Below the pieces are notes generated by a model. That model was not told the origin of the DNA. It made no database searches and saw only the letters and a list, made by a program, of their open reading frames with translations. From NCBI GenBank assembly GCA_018266575.1, contig JAFEAE010000018.1, positions 1-64,000 on the forward strand: a stretch of 64,000 bases of DNA, in the 5' to 3' direction. A program made the position numbers and the translations under genes. Source of the DNA: Bacteroidota bacterium (GTDB lineage: Bacteria > Bacteroidota > Bacteroidia > Chitinophagales > Chitinophagaceae). Positions 25,592 to 33,818 of this stretch are shown piece by piece; position 1 is the first letter of the stretch; each line of letters opens with the position of its first letter.

Positions 25592-27154
25592 ATGTATAAG
25601 AAAGGTTTTTTTAAGCTCCCCCTTGCAGCAATAATTATTCTTGCTTTATCTATTCAAACAACTTCAGCACAGAACGAAAAACTGAACCTGCGATATATCC
25701 TGTCACTCACCAATACCTCAAAGCATTATTTTCATGTGGAGCTTAGTTGCAGTGGTTGGCTTGAAGATACACTCACGCTAAAAATGCCGCAATGGATGCC
25801 CGGTTATTATCAGATCATGGACTATGCAAAAGCAGTAGAAAATTTTTCAGTAAAAGATAATTCCGGGAAAGAATTAAGTATTATCAACCCAAAAATCAAT
25901 ACCTGGAAAATTTTATCAGCAAAAAATAAAATGCTTAAAATAAGTTATGATGTAATTGCTGACAAGCAATTTGTGGCTAATAACTTTTTAGACAGTACTC
26001 ATGGCTATATTATAACTGCCGGAACATTGTTGTATATAGACAGGCACATTAACACTCCTGTAAGCGTGAAATTAATCATGAACACACAATGGAAAACTGC
26101 TACAGGCCTTGAACCAGTTCAAGGAACGAAAAATGAATTTTCAGCACCGGACTTTGATGTATTATATGATTGCCCGATACTTGCCGGTAACCTGGAAGAA
26201 TTGCCTTCATTCAGAATTAATAATATTGAGCACAGGTTTATCGGGTATAAACCTGGCAATTTTGACAAGGTTAAATTTATGTCCAATCTCAAAAAAATGG
26301 TGGAAGCTGCATCTTCAATAATCGGAGATATTCCATACAAGCAATATACATTTATTGCAATCGGCCCGGGGCGGGGAGGTATTGAACACTTGAATAATAC
26401 TACTGTGGGATTTCGCGGAGAAGATTTGAACACACCTGATGGGATGAATAAGATGATGAGTTTTTTAGAGCATGAATATTTTCATCACTATAATGTGAAA
26501 CGCATAAGGCCTTTTGAACTTGGCCCCTTTGATTATGATAAAGAAAACAGGACAAACTTACTCTGGGTGAGCGAAGGACTTTCTGTTTACTATGAATATT
26601 TGATAATAAAAAGAGCCGGATTGATTGATGAAAAAACATTGCTTTCAAATTTTGAAAAGAGCATAAATGCTTTTGAAGATAGTCCTGGAAAATTGTACGA
26701 ATCACTTGCGCAGGCGAGTTATGAAACATGGAGTGAGGGGCCTTTTGGCAGGCAAGGCGATGATGCTGATAAGCATATTTCTTATTACGATAAAGGGCCT
26801 GCGGTTGGAATGATACTTGATTTTGAAATCAGGCATGCTACTCAAAATAAAAGATCGCTGGATGATGTAATGCGGATGTTATACTGGAAATATTATAAAG
26901 AATTGAAACGAGGTTTTACAGATGCTGAATTTCAGGAAACATGCGAAATTGTTGCAGGCACATCTCTAAGCAGAGTTTTTGAATACGTTAATACTGCGAA
27001 ACAACTTGATTATAATGCATACTTCAGATATGCAGGTTTAACTGCAAATACTCTGACAGATACTACAAACGGAAGGCAAAAAATATCTATCACACGAATG
27101 GAAAATACTGATACGATGCAGCTTTCAATACTGCAATCGTGGCTGGGTAATTAA
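25592..27154 (+). CDS. Secreted M61-family (glycyl aminopeptidase-like) metallopeptidase lacking a PDZ domain
   Basis: A 520-residue exported protein; I start at MYKKGFFKLPLAAIIILALS, which gives a clean signal peptide. The N-terminal beta domain carries the family signature WMPGYYQIMDYAKAVENF. The zinc site HEYFH lies in FLEHEYFHHYNVKRIRP, with the downstream WVSEGLSVYYEYL glutamate. M61 proteins of this type usually have a C-terminal PDZ domain; here the protein ends about 45 residues after the catalytic region with no PDZ-like sequence, so the domain is missing or lost. A terminator follows. Confidence 0.88.
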   Translation: MYKKGFFKLPLAAIIILALSIQTTSAQNEKLNLRYILSLTNTSKHYFHVELSCSGWLEDTLTLKMPQWMPGYYQIMDYAKAVENFSVKDNSGKELSIINPKINTWKILSAKNKMLKISYDVIADKQFVANNFLDSTHGYIITAGTLLYIDRHINTPVSVKLIMNTQWKTATGLEPVQGTKNEFSAPDFDVLYDCPILAGNLEELPSFRINNIEHRFIGYKPGNFDKVKFMSNLKKMVEAASSIIGDIPYKQYTFIAIGPGRGGIEHLNNTTVGFRGEDLNTPDGMNKMMSFLEHEYFHHYNVKRIRPFELGPFDYDKENRTNLLWVSEGLSVYYEYLIIKRAGLIDEKTLLSNFEKSINAFEDSPGKLYESLAQASYETWSEGPFGRQGDDADKHISYYDKGPAVGMILDFEIRHATQNKRSLDDVMRMLYWKYYKELKRGFTDAEFQETCEIVAGTSLSRVFEYVNTAKQLDYNAYFRYAGLTANTLTDTTNGRQKISITRMENTDTMQLSILQSWLGN

Positions 27155-27193
27155 AAATAAATTTCATGTTCCAACCATCATCTATAAATGCTG

Positions 27194-27224
27194 AACGCCC
27201 CGAAGAATCGGGGCGTTGATTTTA
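27194..27224 (+). terminator. Terminator between convergent genes
   Basis: AACGCCCCGA, loop AGAA and TCGGGGCGTT (10-bp stem, 27194-27217), followed by GATTTTATT. It can serve both the M61 gene and the convergent DoxX-like gene. Confidence 0.85.
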
Positions 27225-27249
27225 TTGCTTATAACCATTAAACTTATGA

Positions 27250-28071
27250 TCATGCAGTACCCTGCATGAAATTATTTTTAGATAGATTTTTTAGTGTATC
27301 GTTGATAAAATTTGTTTTCACGGCAAACCATAATGCGAGCAGGCAACCGTAACTGCCGCCGCGTTCAATCCATTCGAATATTTCATAATGCGGATAAAAC
27401 AATTCACTGCCCATCTTCCATATAAAAAATAATATTAAAAGTGGTGCAAGAGGTTTAACCAATGTAGCGACTGCAGCAACAACTTCAAAAATGCCTACCA
27501 CCTGCGCAACAAGTTGCGGATTTGAAAATCCAAGATGTGTATACTGATCGATCAGGCTTTTTTTATGGATGAGATTAAGCCAACCATGACCAAGCAGCAA
27601 AAGAAAAACAAAAACGCGCAGGTATAATTTAATCTGAGCAGCTTTCTTCTCATCATAATTAATTTCGCTGATGCGTAAAGGCGTGAACCATTTTTTTGGA
27701 TTGTCCCATCCGCCGCATAATAACAATAAAGTAAGCGGAGCGCCAAAGTTACCTGCACGTTCGATCATTTCTGCGAACGGTTCGCCGGACAGCGGGCGAA
27801 GCGATGCTGTTACAAATCCCCATACTACAAGCCACATTGCTATAGCTCTCAAAGGATAGACCAGCAAAATAATCCCAAACAAAATATCGACTGAACCAAC
27901 GTAAGGCATCATCTGGTAAGCAAGATCATGACCGATTCCAAATACGGCAAAATAGTTGCACCAGATGGGCTTCGTAATAATGCCGAATGCTCCATGCCCT
28001 ATGCAACACATTGCTGCTGCAATGCGAAGGCTGTAATAAATTTTTTGTTTTGTGTTTGAAATTTCATTCAT
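27250..28071 (-). CDS. DoxX-like multi-pass membrane protein
   Basis: A 273-residue inner-membrane protein with about seven to eight hydrophobic segments and two similar halves: RIAAAMCCIGHGAFGIITKP and RVFVFLLLLGHGWLNLIHKK both carry the small-residue/GHG pattern, followed by VDILFGIILLVYPL and FEVVAAVATLVKPLAP. This internal duplication and the GH..G motif suggest a tandem DoxX-family protein; the assignment is tentative. It follows the haloperoxidase-like lipoprotein gene on the same strand after an 84-nt gap holding a hairpin. Confidence 0.65.
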   Translation of the reverse strand: MNEISNTKQKIYYSLRIAAAMCCIGHGAFGIITKPIWCNYFAVFGIGHDLAYQMMPYVGSVDILFGIILLVYPLRAIAMWLVVWGFVTASLRPLSGEPFAEMIERAGNFGAPLTLLLLCGGWDNPKKWFTPLRISEINYDEKKAAQIKLYLRVFVFLLLLGHGWLNLIHKKSLIDQYTHLGFSNPQLVAQVVGIFEVVAAVATLVKPLAPLLILFFIWKMGSELFYPHYEIFEWIERGGSYGCLLALWFAVKTNFINDTLKNLSKNNFMQGTA

Positions 28072-28100
28072 CGCTTTCTTCTTTCTTTCTTTTTTAGAGA

Positions 28101-28120
28101 ACCCCCGCGAAGAATCGCGG
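28101..28120. repeat. GC-rich hairpin between the haloperoxidase-like and DoxX-like genes
   Basis: CCCCGCGA, loop AGAA, TCGCGGGG: an 8-bp perfect stem with the same loop as the terminator at 27194. There is no T run on the minus strand, so it may be a processing or stability element. Confidence 0.7.
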
Positions 28121-28155
28121 GGAGTTTATCGACTGCTTAATAACCATGTTTATTC

Positions 28156-29706
28156 TTAATCGGCACCATCTGCCTGTGCACGTGCCACTGCATAATTTCC
28201 TACACTTTTTCCAACCTGCAGCCCGACATTACAATCGTTCTGTGTGTGTATGCCAGATATAAACCTCGACTTAGCGGCTTCCTGTGACATTGCTTCATAT
28301 TTACTCGCATTTGAAGGTAACAGGTAGCCAAGGATTGTTGAAGCTGCTTCACTGAATGATGAGTGCCCGGAAACATAAGACGGGAAATTCGGTATGCCTG
28401 TTAATGTTTTAATGTTCGCGTTAATTTGTGTAGGGCGAGGGTTGAAATAATAATATTTCGTGTTCCAGCAAACAATACCTGCGTCCATAAGCGCCATATT
28501 CAGTAATGCAAAATTTCTTGCCCATCTAACTTCACTATAATTCTGAAGAATGAAATCTTCTGCTGCAATTGCGTTCCAGTGGCCTGGCGGAGTATATGTG
28601 CCAATGCCATCTGCCCAATACTGAACAATTCTTATTTGTTCACGGGTAGGGTTTTTTATCTGATCATAAGCTGCCTGTACTTCCTGCTTCATGTCGCTGC
28701 TGCTCGTAGAGGGAGGAGGCCCGGGACGAAGTGCAACTACTGTTGCTGAATCAAATAAGAACGGCGTAACATTTCCGAACAAGGGTAGCATAGGAGGGCG
28801 TGCAGGTGTTTCAAGGCTATACCACGGCGTTTCATTTCTTGCTTCAGTTGTGGTAACAAAATTTTGCCAGATTGCGGGAGTACCTACGGAAGCGCCAGCT
28901 TTGTCAGTTCTGGCCCGGGCTGTAAATGCCTGTGCAACCTGCCTGCCCAATGCTTCACCGGCATTGATATCACTGCGTGTTGCTGACCCCGATTCAATTG
29001 TAGCGAGTTCCTGTTCTTCTAATTTTTGCTGAATGTTAGCGATTTCATCAGGGAACAGCAGCTTCATCATTTCTGCAGTCACACCAGCCAGCACGGCTTC
29101 TTCGGATGGATAAGAAGCCAGGGTAGTTTTAGGTACGTTAGCTTGTATTAAAGAGTCTACCTGGTACGGCCTCGGCCTGTTGTATAAATTTTTATAATAC
29201 CAGCAAGCCACCAATGCATCATACTGTGCAGCACTAATGTATGCAAAAGCCCTTGCTGCATACGGAGGGTTAGCAAACGGAAAAAGCGGGTATGCGAAGG
29301 GGTTAGCTGAGCTTGGGATCGGGTAAGTTCCATCAGCATTCTGGTAAGGGGCCAAATTATATTTTTCAACCAGTTCACGCATCATCTCGTTCCAACGCAA
29401 CACCCCCCCGGCACTCCAGTATTTTATTGCAGAAAGGTCTTCGGACGACAGGTTTTTTTGATATCCTTTTATTTCGTTCAGCTCTGCAACATACCCCGTA
29501 GAATTAGTTGCAGCCGGGGCAGCTACTGCAAATGTATCAGGGCGTTTTAATAAGACTGTTTTCCATGAACCTGCATTTACATCTTCATTCGCAGGGTTTA
29601 ATGCAGGCGCATTATCAGTTCTGCCGGTCACGCTTTTTTTACATGAACTTGTTATAGTAATAATAATGATCAGTATCGTTGCAAAAAATAATAATTTCTT
29701 TTTCAT
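28156..29706 (-). CDS. Vanadium-dependent haloperoxidase/PAP2-like lipoprotein
   Basis: A 516-residue exported lipoprotein (MKKKLLFFATILIIIITITS then SCKK, lipobox cysteine). I start at this ATG; an upstream ATG would overlap the next gene. All ligands of the vanadate/phosphate pocket are visible: KYYYFNPRP (Lys...Arg-Pro), PSYVSGHSSFSEA (Ser-Gly-His) and SRFISGIHTQND (Arg and His). The family contains vanadium haloperoxidases and acid phosphatases; the length and helical content favour the haloperoxidase-like branch, but the activity cannot be decided from sequence. It is 1 nt from the start of the barrel gene reading frame upstream. Confidence 0.87.
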   Translation of the reverse strand: MKKKLLFFATILIIIITITSSCKKSVTGRTDNAPALNPANEDVNAGSWKTVLLKRPDTFAVAAPAATNSTGYVAELNEIKGYQKNLSSEDLSAIKYWSAGGVLRWNEMMRELVEKYNLAPYQNADGTYPIPSSANPFAYPLFPFANPPYAARAFAYISAAQYDALVACWYYKNLYNRPRPYQVDSLIQANVPKTTLASYPSEEAVLAGVTAEMMKLLFPDEIANIQQKLEEQELATIESGSATRSDINAGEALGRQVAQAFTARARTDKAGASVGTPAIWQNFVTTTEARNETPWYSLETPARPPMLPLFGNVTPFLFDSATVVALRPGPPPSTSSSDMKQEVQAAYDQIKNPTREQIRIVQYWADGIGTYTPPGHWNAIAAEDFILQNYSEVRWARNFALLNMALMDAGIVCWNTKYYYFNPRPTQINANIKTLTGIPNFPSYVSGHSSFSEAASTILGYLLPSNASKYEAMSQEAAKSRFISGIHTQNDCNVGLQVGKSVGNYAVARAQADGAD

Positions 29707-29707
29707 A

Positions 29708-30670
29708 TCAATTCGTTTTGGATGTTTTTGATGAGGATTTTGCTTTCTTGCTGAAATCAAGAATATAAAAAACACCAATGTTGAACATGGTTGCTTGTCC
29801 TACGTTTCGCCCATGGAGCGTATAGCTTGCACCTCCTGTGAGGGATAGCCCTGCTACCCAAGGAAAATTATATTTTCCATTTACACCAAGCATTTCAGCG
29901 ATCATTTTATTACTTGGGAAAGGCATATCATTTTTGCGGATGTCGAAACCTCCGAGCGTTATCATTTTATCAAATACTGCTTCTGCAATAAATCGATCAC
30001 TGCGATAACCTGCACGAAAGTTGTATGAAAAAACATCAGGCATGTCGATTTTATTACTAATTACCTGTTCAGTGGTATAGTAAGATGTGCGGTCGGTAGT
30101 AATATCGTTCCGGTAAGTGTATGTTCCGGAAGCTGTAGCAAACCAATTATCCACCTGGTAATCCGCCATTAACCTTCCTGAAAATGTTGTGCTGTGCAAG
30201 CCAATAGATAAAGGAAGATAATCTGCAATGTAATTGGTCAGCGGGGTGGAGAATCCGCCGATTGTATACACAGAAAATATTCCACTACCCAATTTTTGTT
30301 CAACAGGCATCCACTTCAACCACAGTGAAAGATCCTGGATACCTTTTATTCCATGTAATGTTCCAGCAGTTGCGTGTGTCCATACATAAGGTGCGCCAAC
30401 AATAACATTGAGCCTGTTGCTTATTCCATAATTGCCCATCAAACTGACCATTTTCGTGGAAACAGTCCCGATGTTCTGATTATTTCTTTTGAATGTTCCT
30501 TCCCAATAATTTTTCCAACTACTTTGTCCGTACATGCCTCCTACGCAAAAATTATTTTTTGCCATCATGATCGCATCAATATCTGTTTGTGATTTTGATG
30601 CGAAAGGAATTAAGAAGCAAACTGAAATGATCAGCAGCAGTTTTTGTTTGTAACGATTCACGAAATGCAT
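29708..30670 (-). CDS. Outer-membrane beta-barrel protein
   Basis: A 320-residue exported protein (signal peptide in KLLLIISVCFLIPFASKSQ). Alternating hydrophobic strands, for example RLNVIVGAPYVWTHAT, GSGIFSVYTIGGFSTPL and GLSLTGGASYTLHGRN, with a terminal FNIGVFYILDF strand, indicate a transporter-like barrel. It is followed by the haloperoxidase-like gene with almost no spacer and preceded by another barrel gene, suggesting one operon. No specific substrate can be named. Confidence 0.78.
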   Translation of the reverse strand: MHFVNRYKQKLLLIISVCFLIPFASKSQTDIDAIMMAKNNFCVGGMYGQSSWKNYWEGTFKRNNQNIGTVSTKMVSLMGNYGISNRLNVIVGAPYVWTHATAGTLHGIKGIQDLSLWLKWMPVEQKLGSGIFSVYTIGGFSTPLTNYIADYLPLSIGLHSTTFSGRLMADYQVDNWFATASGTYTYRNDITTDRTSYYTTEQVISNKIDMPDVFSYNFRAGYRSDRFIAEAVFDKMITLGGFDIRKNDMPFPSNKMIAEMLGVNGKYNFPWVAGLSLTGGASYTLHGRNVGQATMFNIGVFYILDFSKKAKSSSKTSKTN

Positions 30671-30701
30671 AGCAGCGTTTTTTTGGTTTGCGATTTTGAT
30701 A

Positions 30702-31781
30702 TTATAGTTTTATGACAGCACCGATATTTACAGCATAGTCTGCAAAAGCAGCATCTCCGTGTGTGTTAACTCCCGTTAATTGTGTGGTGATTTTATCAGG
30801 CACACTCTGCGTACGGTCTCTTACGATTGCGACAGGAACAAATGCATATATCGATACTTTCTTTATGTTATAAGTAACACCCGGCTCACCTGAAATGATG
30901 AAGCCTGGCCTTCTGAAACCATTGCTTCCGCCGATCAGGTCGTGAACGGGTAAACATTCGTCCCGGACACCTGCAGAAAAAATAAAATGATGCATTATAA
31001 AATTTGCTCCTGCTCTCGCCATATACTGATCAGGTACACTCATTACATCGCTTCCGTTTTTTACAGCACTTGAAGAAGCAGTTCCGCCCCTTGCAGTGGA
31101 TGTCCCGTTTACTTCCCGTGGGTTGCTTAAATAATAAAAATTTCCGTAGAGCTGTACGAGGCGGGAAACATTCAGGAAGGTGTTCAACTCAAACGTTATC
31201 CCTGTACCTCCATCACCTAATTGAATGGATTGGTCAACAGGCCCCAAACGTTTTGTAGAATCTGTAACATGGAAATAGTCGAGATAATTGGAATTACCGG
31301 TTGGTAATTTTATACCCAGCCCAAGTTGAATATTTCCTTTGCGCTGTTTTTCCGTATCCCACAACCAACTGTACACAGCGAAGCGAATGTCGCCAACGCC
31401 AAAGGAATGTGTTTTAAATCTTCCTAAATTACTGTGCTCGTATAAGGATGACCGTGAGTTATCTTCTATCGGCATATCAACAAATATGGACCACCGTGGG
31501 TTAATATTGCGTGTGATGCCGATATCCATTGTATATTGGTGATTAATAACTTCCGTGCCAAGTGTTTGCCGTTGTTTTTGTTCATCAGTGCCTATGAAAT
31601 GTTTGTATGACCTGAAATAACGATTGTTAATATTCAATATCCATTTACTGGCTGTATCTGAATTGCCGTGTTGCATGCCGATTCCGCCGGTACTCCTTAT
31701 AGCAACACAACCTTGCGCAAAAATTTTGTTTACATGTGTGATCAATATTATAGAAAGAGAGGCAATAATTAATTTTTTCAT
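30702..31781 (-). CDS. Outer-membrane beta-barrel protein
   Basis: A 359-residue exported protein with signal peptide (KKLIIASLSIILITHVNKIF, cleavage after AQ). The mature part starts GCVAIRSTGGIGMQHG and alternates amphipathic strands to the end (YAVNIGAVIKL). Segments such as GDIRFAVYSWLWD and NIQLGLGIKLPTGNSNYLD are typical of the MetA-pathway/transporter-like barrels. It lies 31 nt before the next barrel gene and 28 nt after the second haloperoxidase-like gene, so the four genes are likely one transcript. Confidence 0.78.
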   Translation of the reverse strand: MKKLIIASLSIILITHVNKIFAQGCVAIRSTGGIGMQHGNSDTASKWILNINNRYFRSYKHFIGTDEQKQRQTLGTEVINHQYTMDIGITRNINPRWSIFVDMPIEDNSRSSLYEHSNLGRFKTHSFGVGDIRFAVYSWLWDTEKQRKGNIQLGLGIKLPTGNSNYLDYFHVTDSTKRLGPVDQSIQLGDGGTGITFELNTFLNVSRLVQLYGNFYYLSNPREVNGTSTARGGTASSSAVKNGSDVMSVPDQYMARAGANFIMHHFIFSAGVRDECLPVHDLIGGSNGFRRPGFIISGEPGVTYNIKKVSIYAFVPVAIVRDRTQSVPDKITTQLTGVNTHGDAAFADYAVNIGAVIKL

Positions 31782-31809
31782 CAGTGTTATTAGTTTTGAT
31801 TATCCGTCG

Positions 31810-33138
31810 TTATGTTTTTTTCATTTTCAGTTTTTCAACTACAAATTCCCCGATCTTCGTTCCCATTTCCCGACTACGGGTACAGCAGTACTGGTAATGT
31901 ATGCCACCGTAGAAACGTGAATTCATCGTTTCGTAAGCAGCATCCCTGAATGATTTGTAAGAACGTTTATCAATCCCGAAATCCAACTCACTGCTATCAG
32001 TATACGCAAAATTGTCCCCGAACACACTTGTTAATGCTTCTGCTGCAGATGCTGAAATAGTGCAATGCCCGCATGTGTATTCAGGAAATGGAGGAGTCTG
32101 TAAATGTGGCCTCCAGTTCGGGTCGAAGTATTTGTTGATTGATGTTTCGGGCCTTTCTGTATTGTACGTGTACTTGATGTTCCAGCATTCTATAAAACCA
32201 TCGAACAATGCAATCGCTGTTTTTGCATATGCATATACGGTTTCCGGAAAATCTGCTTTTGCTTTTTCTGCTGCAATTCCTACAATACTCATCCAGTGTC
32301 CACCGGGCGAGAATTTTTTTGTTCCGAACATTAAGTGGCCGGATACATTTAATTTAAATGGATTGTCGTCCCAGAAATCTGCGATAAATGCCTGTTCTGA
32401 AGTAAGGCTGTCTACGATATTTTTACTTTTCATCACCTCTTTGTAATAGTCGGCGTTTTTATCGGTGACGTTAAACTTATATGGTGGAGGAGGAATGAAC
32501 TGGTTCACACTATCAACCACCAATAAACGGATTTCGCTCCAGTGTGGCTCTGCGGCCCGCGAATAAGCCGGAGGGGTAGGTACCCAACGCCCGGGAGAAT
32601 CAAGAACCGTATATTGAGGTGCACTGCGTGTTTCAGCGTAATTATCCTTGCGGCTCCATTTCATGATCGCAGAAGAAACCGTGTCTGCATATTCTATAGA
32701 ATTTTGGATCATGTCTGAGGGCATGCCGTGATCATCGGCTAATTTTTTAAGGCTGTCAACATAACCCTTCATGCTTCCTGCAGGGAAGGTTACTGCCTCA
32801 CCCAGTTTGCAAAACGCCAGTAACGAAGCAAATTCAAAATTTACCGGTTTGTTTTTATCCGGTTTAGGAACTTCTGTTAACCCGCGTATTTGCCCTGCAA
32901 GCGAATTGTATTTGTCAGGATAACCTCCTGCAATTACTTCGTATGCGGCAACATTAGCATACATATAATTTCTTGATGCAACCATCGGGCTGAAATTATT
33001 TCCCATTACTACACCATTTAACTCGTAAACAGTTTTGCAGTACAGGACCGGGTCCTTGAAAATTTTGTCGTAATCTTTTTTGGTGTTACAAGCAATAATG
33101 CTCATTGCGATACACGCAATTGCCAACAGTTTTTTCAT
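31810..33138 (-). CDS. PAP2/vanadium-haloperoxidase-like lipoprotein with Cys in place of the pocket Ser
   Basis: A 442-residue lipoprotein (MKKLLAIACIAMSIIAC, lipobox cysteine). The pocket motifs are KYTYNTERP (Lys...Arg-Pro), PEYTCGHCTISASAAEAL and SRFYGGIHYQYCC. Lys, both Arg and both His are kept, but the Ser of the usual S-G-H triad is Cys here. Several extra cysteines cluster near the pocket (CGHC and YCC). It is paralogous in layout to the protein at 28156 and is the first gene of the putative operon. Whether it binds vanadate or phosphate is unknown. Confidence 0.82.
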   Translation of the reverse strand: MKKLLAIACIAMSIIACNTKKDYDKIFKDPVLYCKTVYELNGVVMGNNFSPMVASRNYMYANVAAYEVIAGGYPDKYNSLAGQIRGLTEVPKPDKNKPVNFEFASLLAFCKLGEAVTFPAGSMKGYVDSLKKLADDHGMPSDMIQNSIEYADTVSSAIMKWSRKDNYAETRSAPQYTVLDSPGRWVPTPPAYSRAAEPHWSEIRLLVVDSVNQFIPPPPYKFNVTDKNADYYKEVMKSKNIVDSLTSEQAFIADFWDDNPFKLNVSGHLMFGTKKFSPGGHWMSIVGIAAEKAKADFPETVYAYAKTAIALFDGFIECWNIKYTYNTERPETSINKYFDPNWRPHLQTPPFPEYTCGHCTISASAAEALTSVFGDNFAYTDSSELDFGIDKRSYKSFRDAAYETMNSRFYGGIHYQYCCTRSREMGTKIGEFVVEKLKMKKT

Positions 33139-33236
33139 GATTTAATTTTTGTAAAAGCCGGAATCTCCGATTCATCCTTAGACATGAAATGAACAGCATG
33201 GTTGTTTTACTCCCCAATAAGGGAAAGTAAAATTGA

Positions 33237-33797
33237 TCAGCAATGCTCCGGAGGTTGCTCAGCGGTGAGAGAATAAACAGAAGAAAGATTTTCTGCGAAG
33301 GAATAGTATCCTTTGAAAATGTTTTGAACTATATTATGCAAAGTGAATGAATATTCATTCACGTTATAATCAGGTGAAAAACTTTTAGAAGAATTGGAAT
33401 GTGAATCCCCTTTTTTGCTTTGTCCGTCGTGCTGCAGGTCGTTCACCAGCTTAAAGAAATTTTCTTTTGCTGTCTGCACTTTCATGGCCTGATGGTTGGG
33501 GATACACAACATTTCTATAGTGTCATTGAAAACCCTGCGTTTTACATATTTATAAAGAACGCCGTTTACCTCAACCTGCCCATCAACACGCTCAAATTTT
33601 GTGGATAATGTGTAAGATGAAAGGTGCCCTGCGGGAACTTTTACCGTGATCAGTTGAGACTCATCGTAGTTGTCATTGTCTAACTGCGCCTCTAATTGAC
33701 GGTTAGCTTTTTCTTCCATATAAGAAGAATAAAGGCGGAAACCAACCCAGTTAAACAGTAATAACCCAAGCAGTAATATGGATGCAACTTTTCTCAA
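33237..33797 (-). CDS. Membrane-anchored protein of unknown function
   Basis: A 186-residue protein beginning with a transmembrane or signal segment (KVASILLLGLLLFNWVGFRL), followed by a charged helical stretch and a soluble domain with VKVPAGHLSSYTLSTKFERVDGQ and EVNGVLYKYVKRRV. The tail ends PPEHC. I do not recognise the family. The only start at the right place is TTG (33797), which is unusual; no ATG gives the same N-terminus. It lies about 100 nt before the haloperoxidase-like operon on the same strand. Confidence 0.65.
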   Translation of the reverse strand: MRKVASILLLGLLLFNWVGFRLYSSYMEEKANRQLEAQLDNDNYDESQLITVKVPAGHLSSYTLSTKFERVDGQVEVNGVLYKYVKRRVFNDTIEMLCIPNHQAMKVQTAKENFFKLVNDLQHDGQSKKGDSHSNSSKSFSPDYNVNEYSFTLHNIVQNIFKGYYSFAENLSSVYSLTAEQPPEHC

Positions 33798-33818
33798 TCG
33801 CCGACAAATTAATAAATT

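Noticed and set aside
31680..31720. The barrel protein's CVAIRS sequence equals the translation of the dispersed repeat (copies A and B give CVAVRS/CVAIRS in one frame).
   Set aside because: At the DNA level nearly every codon differs (for example TGT GTT GCT ATA AGG AGT against TGC GTC GCA ATC CGT TCA), so the gene does not carry a repeat copy; the similarity is a coincidence of translation.
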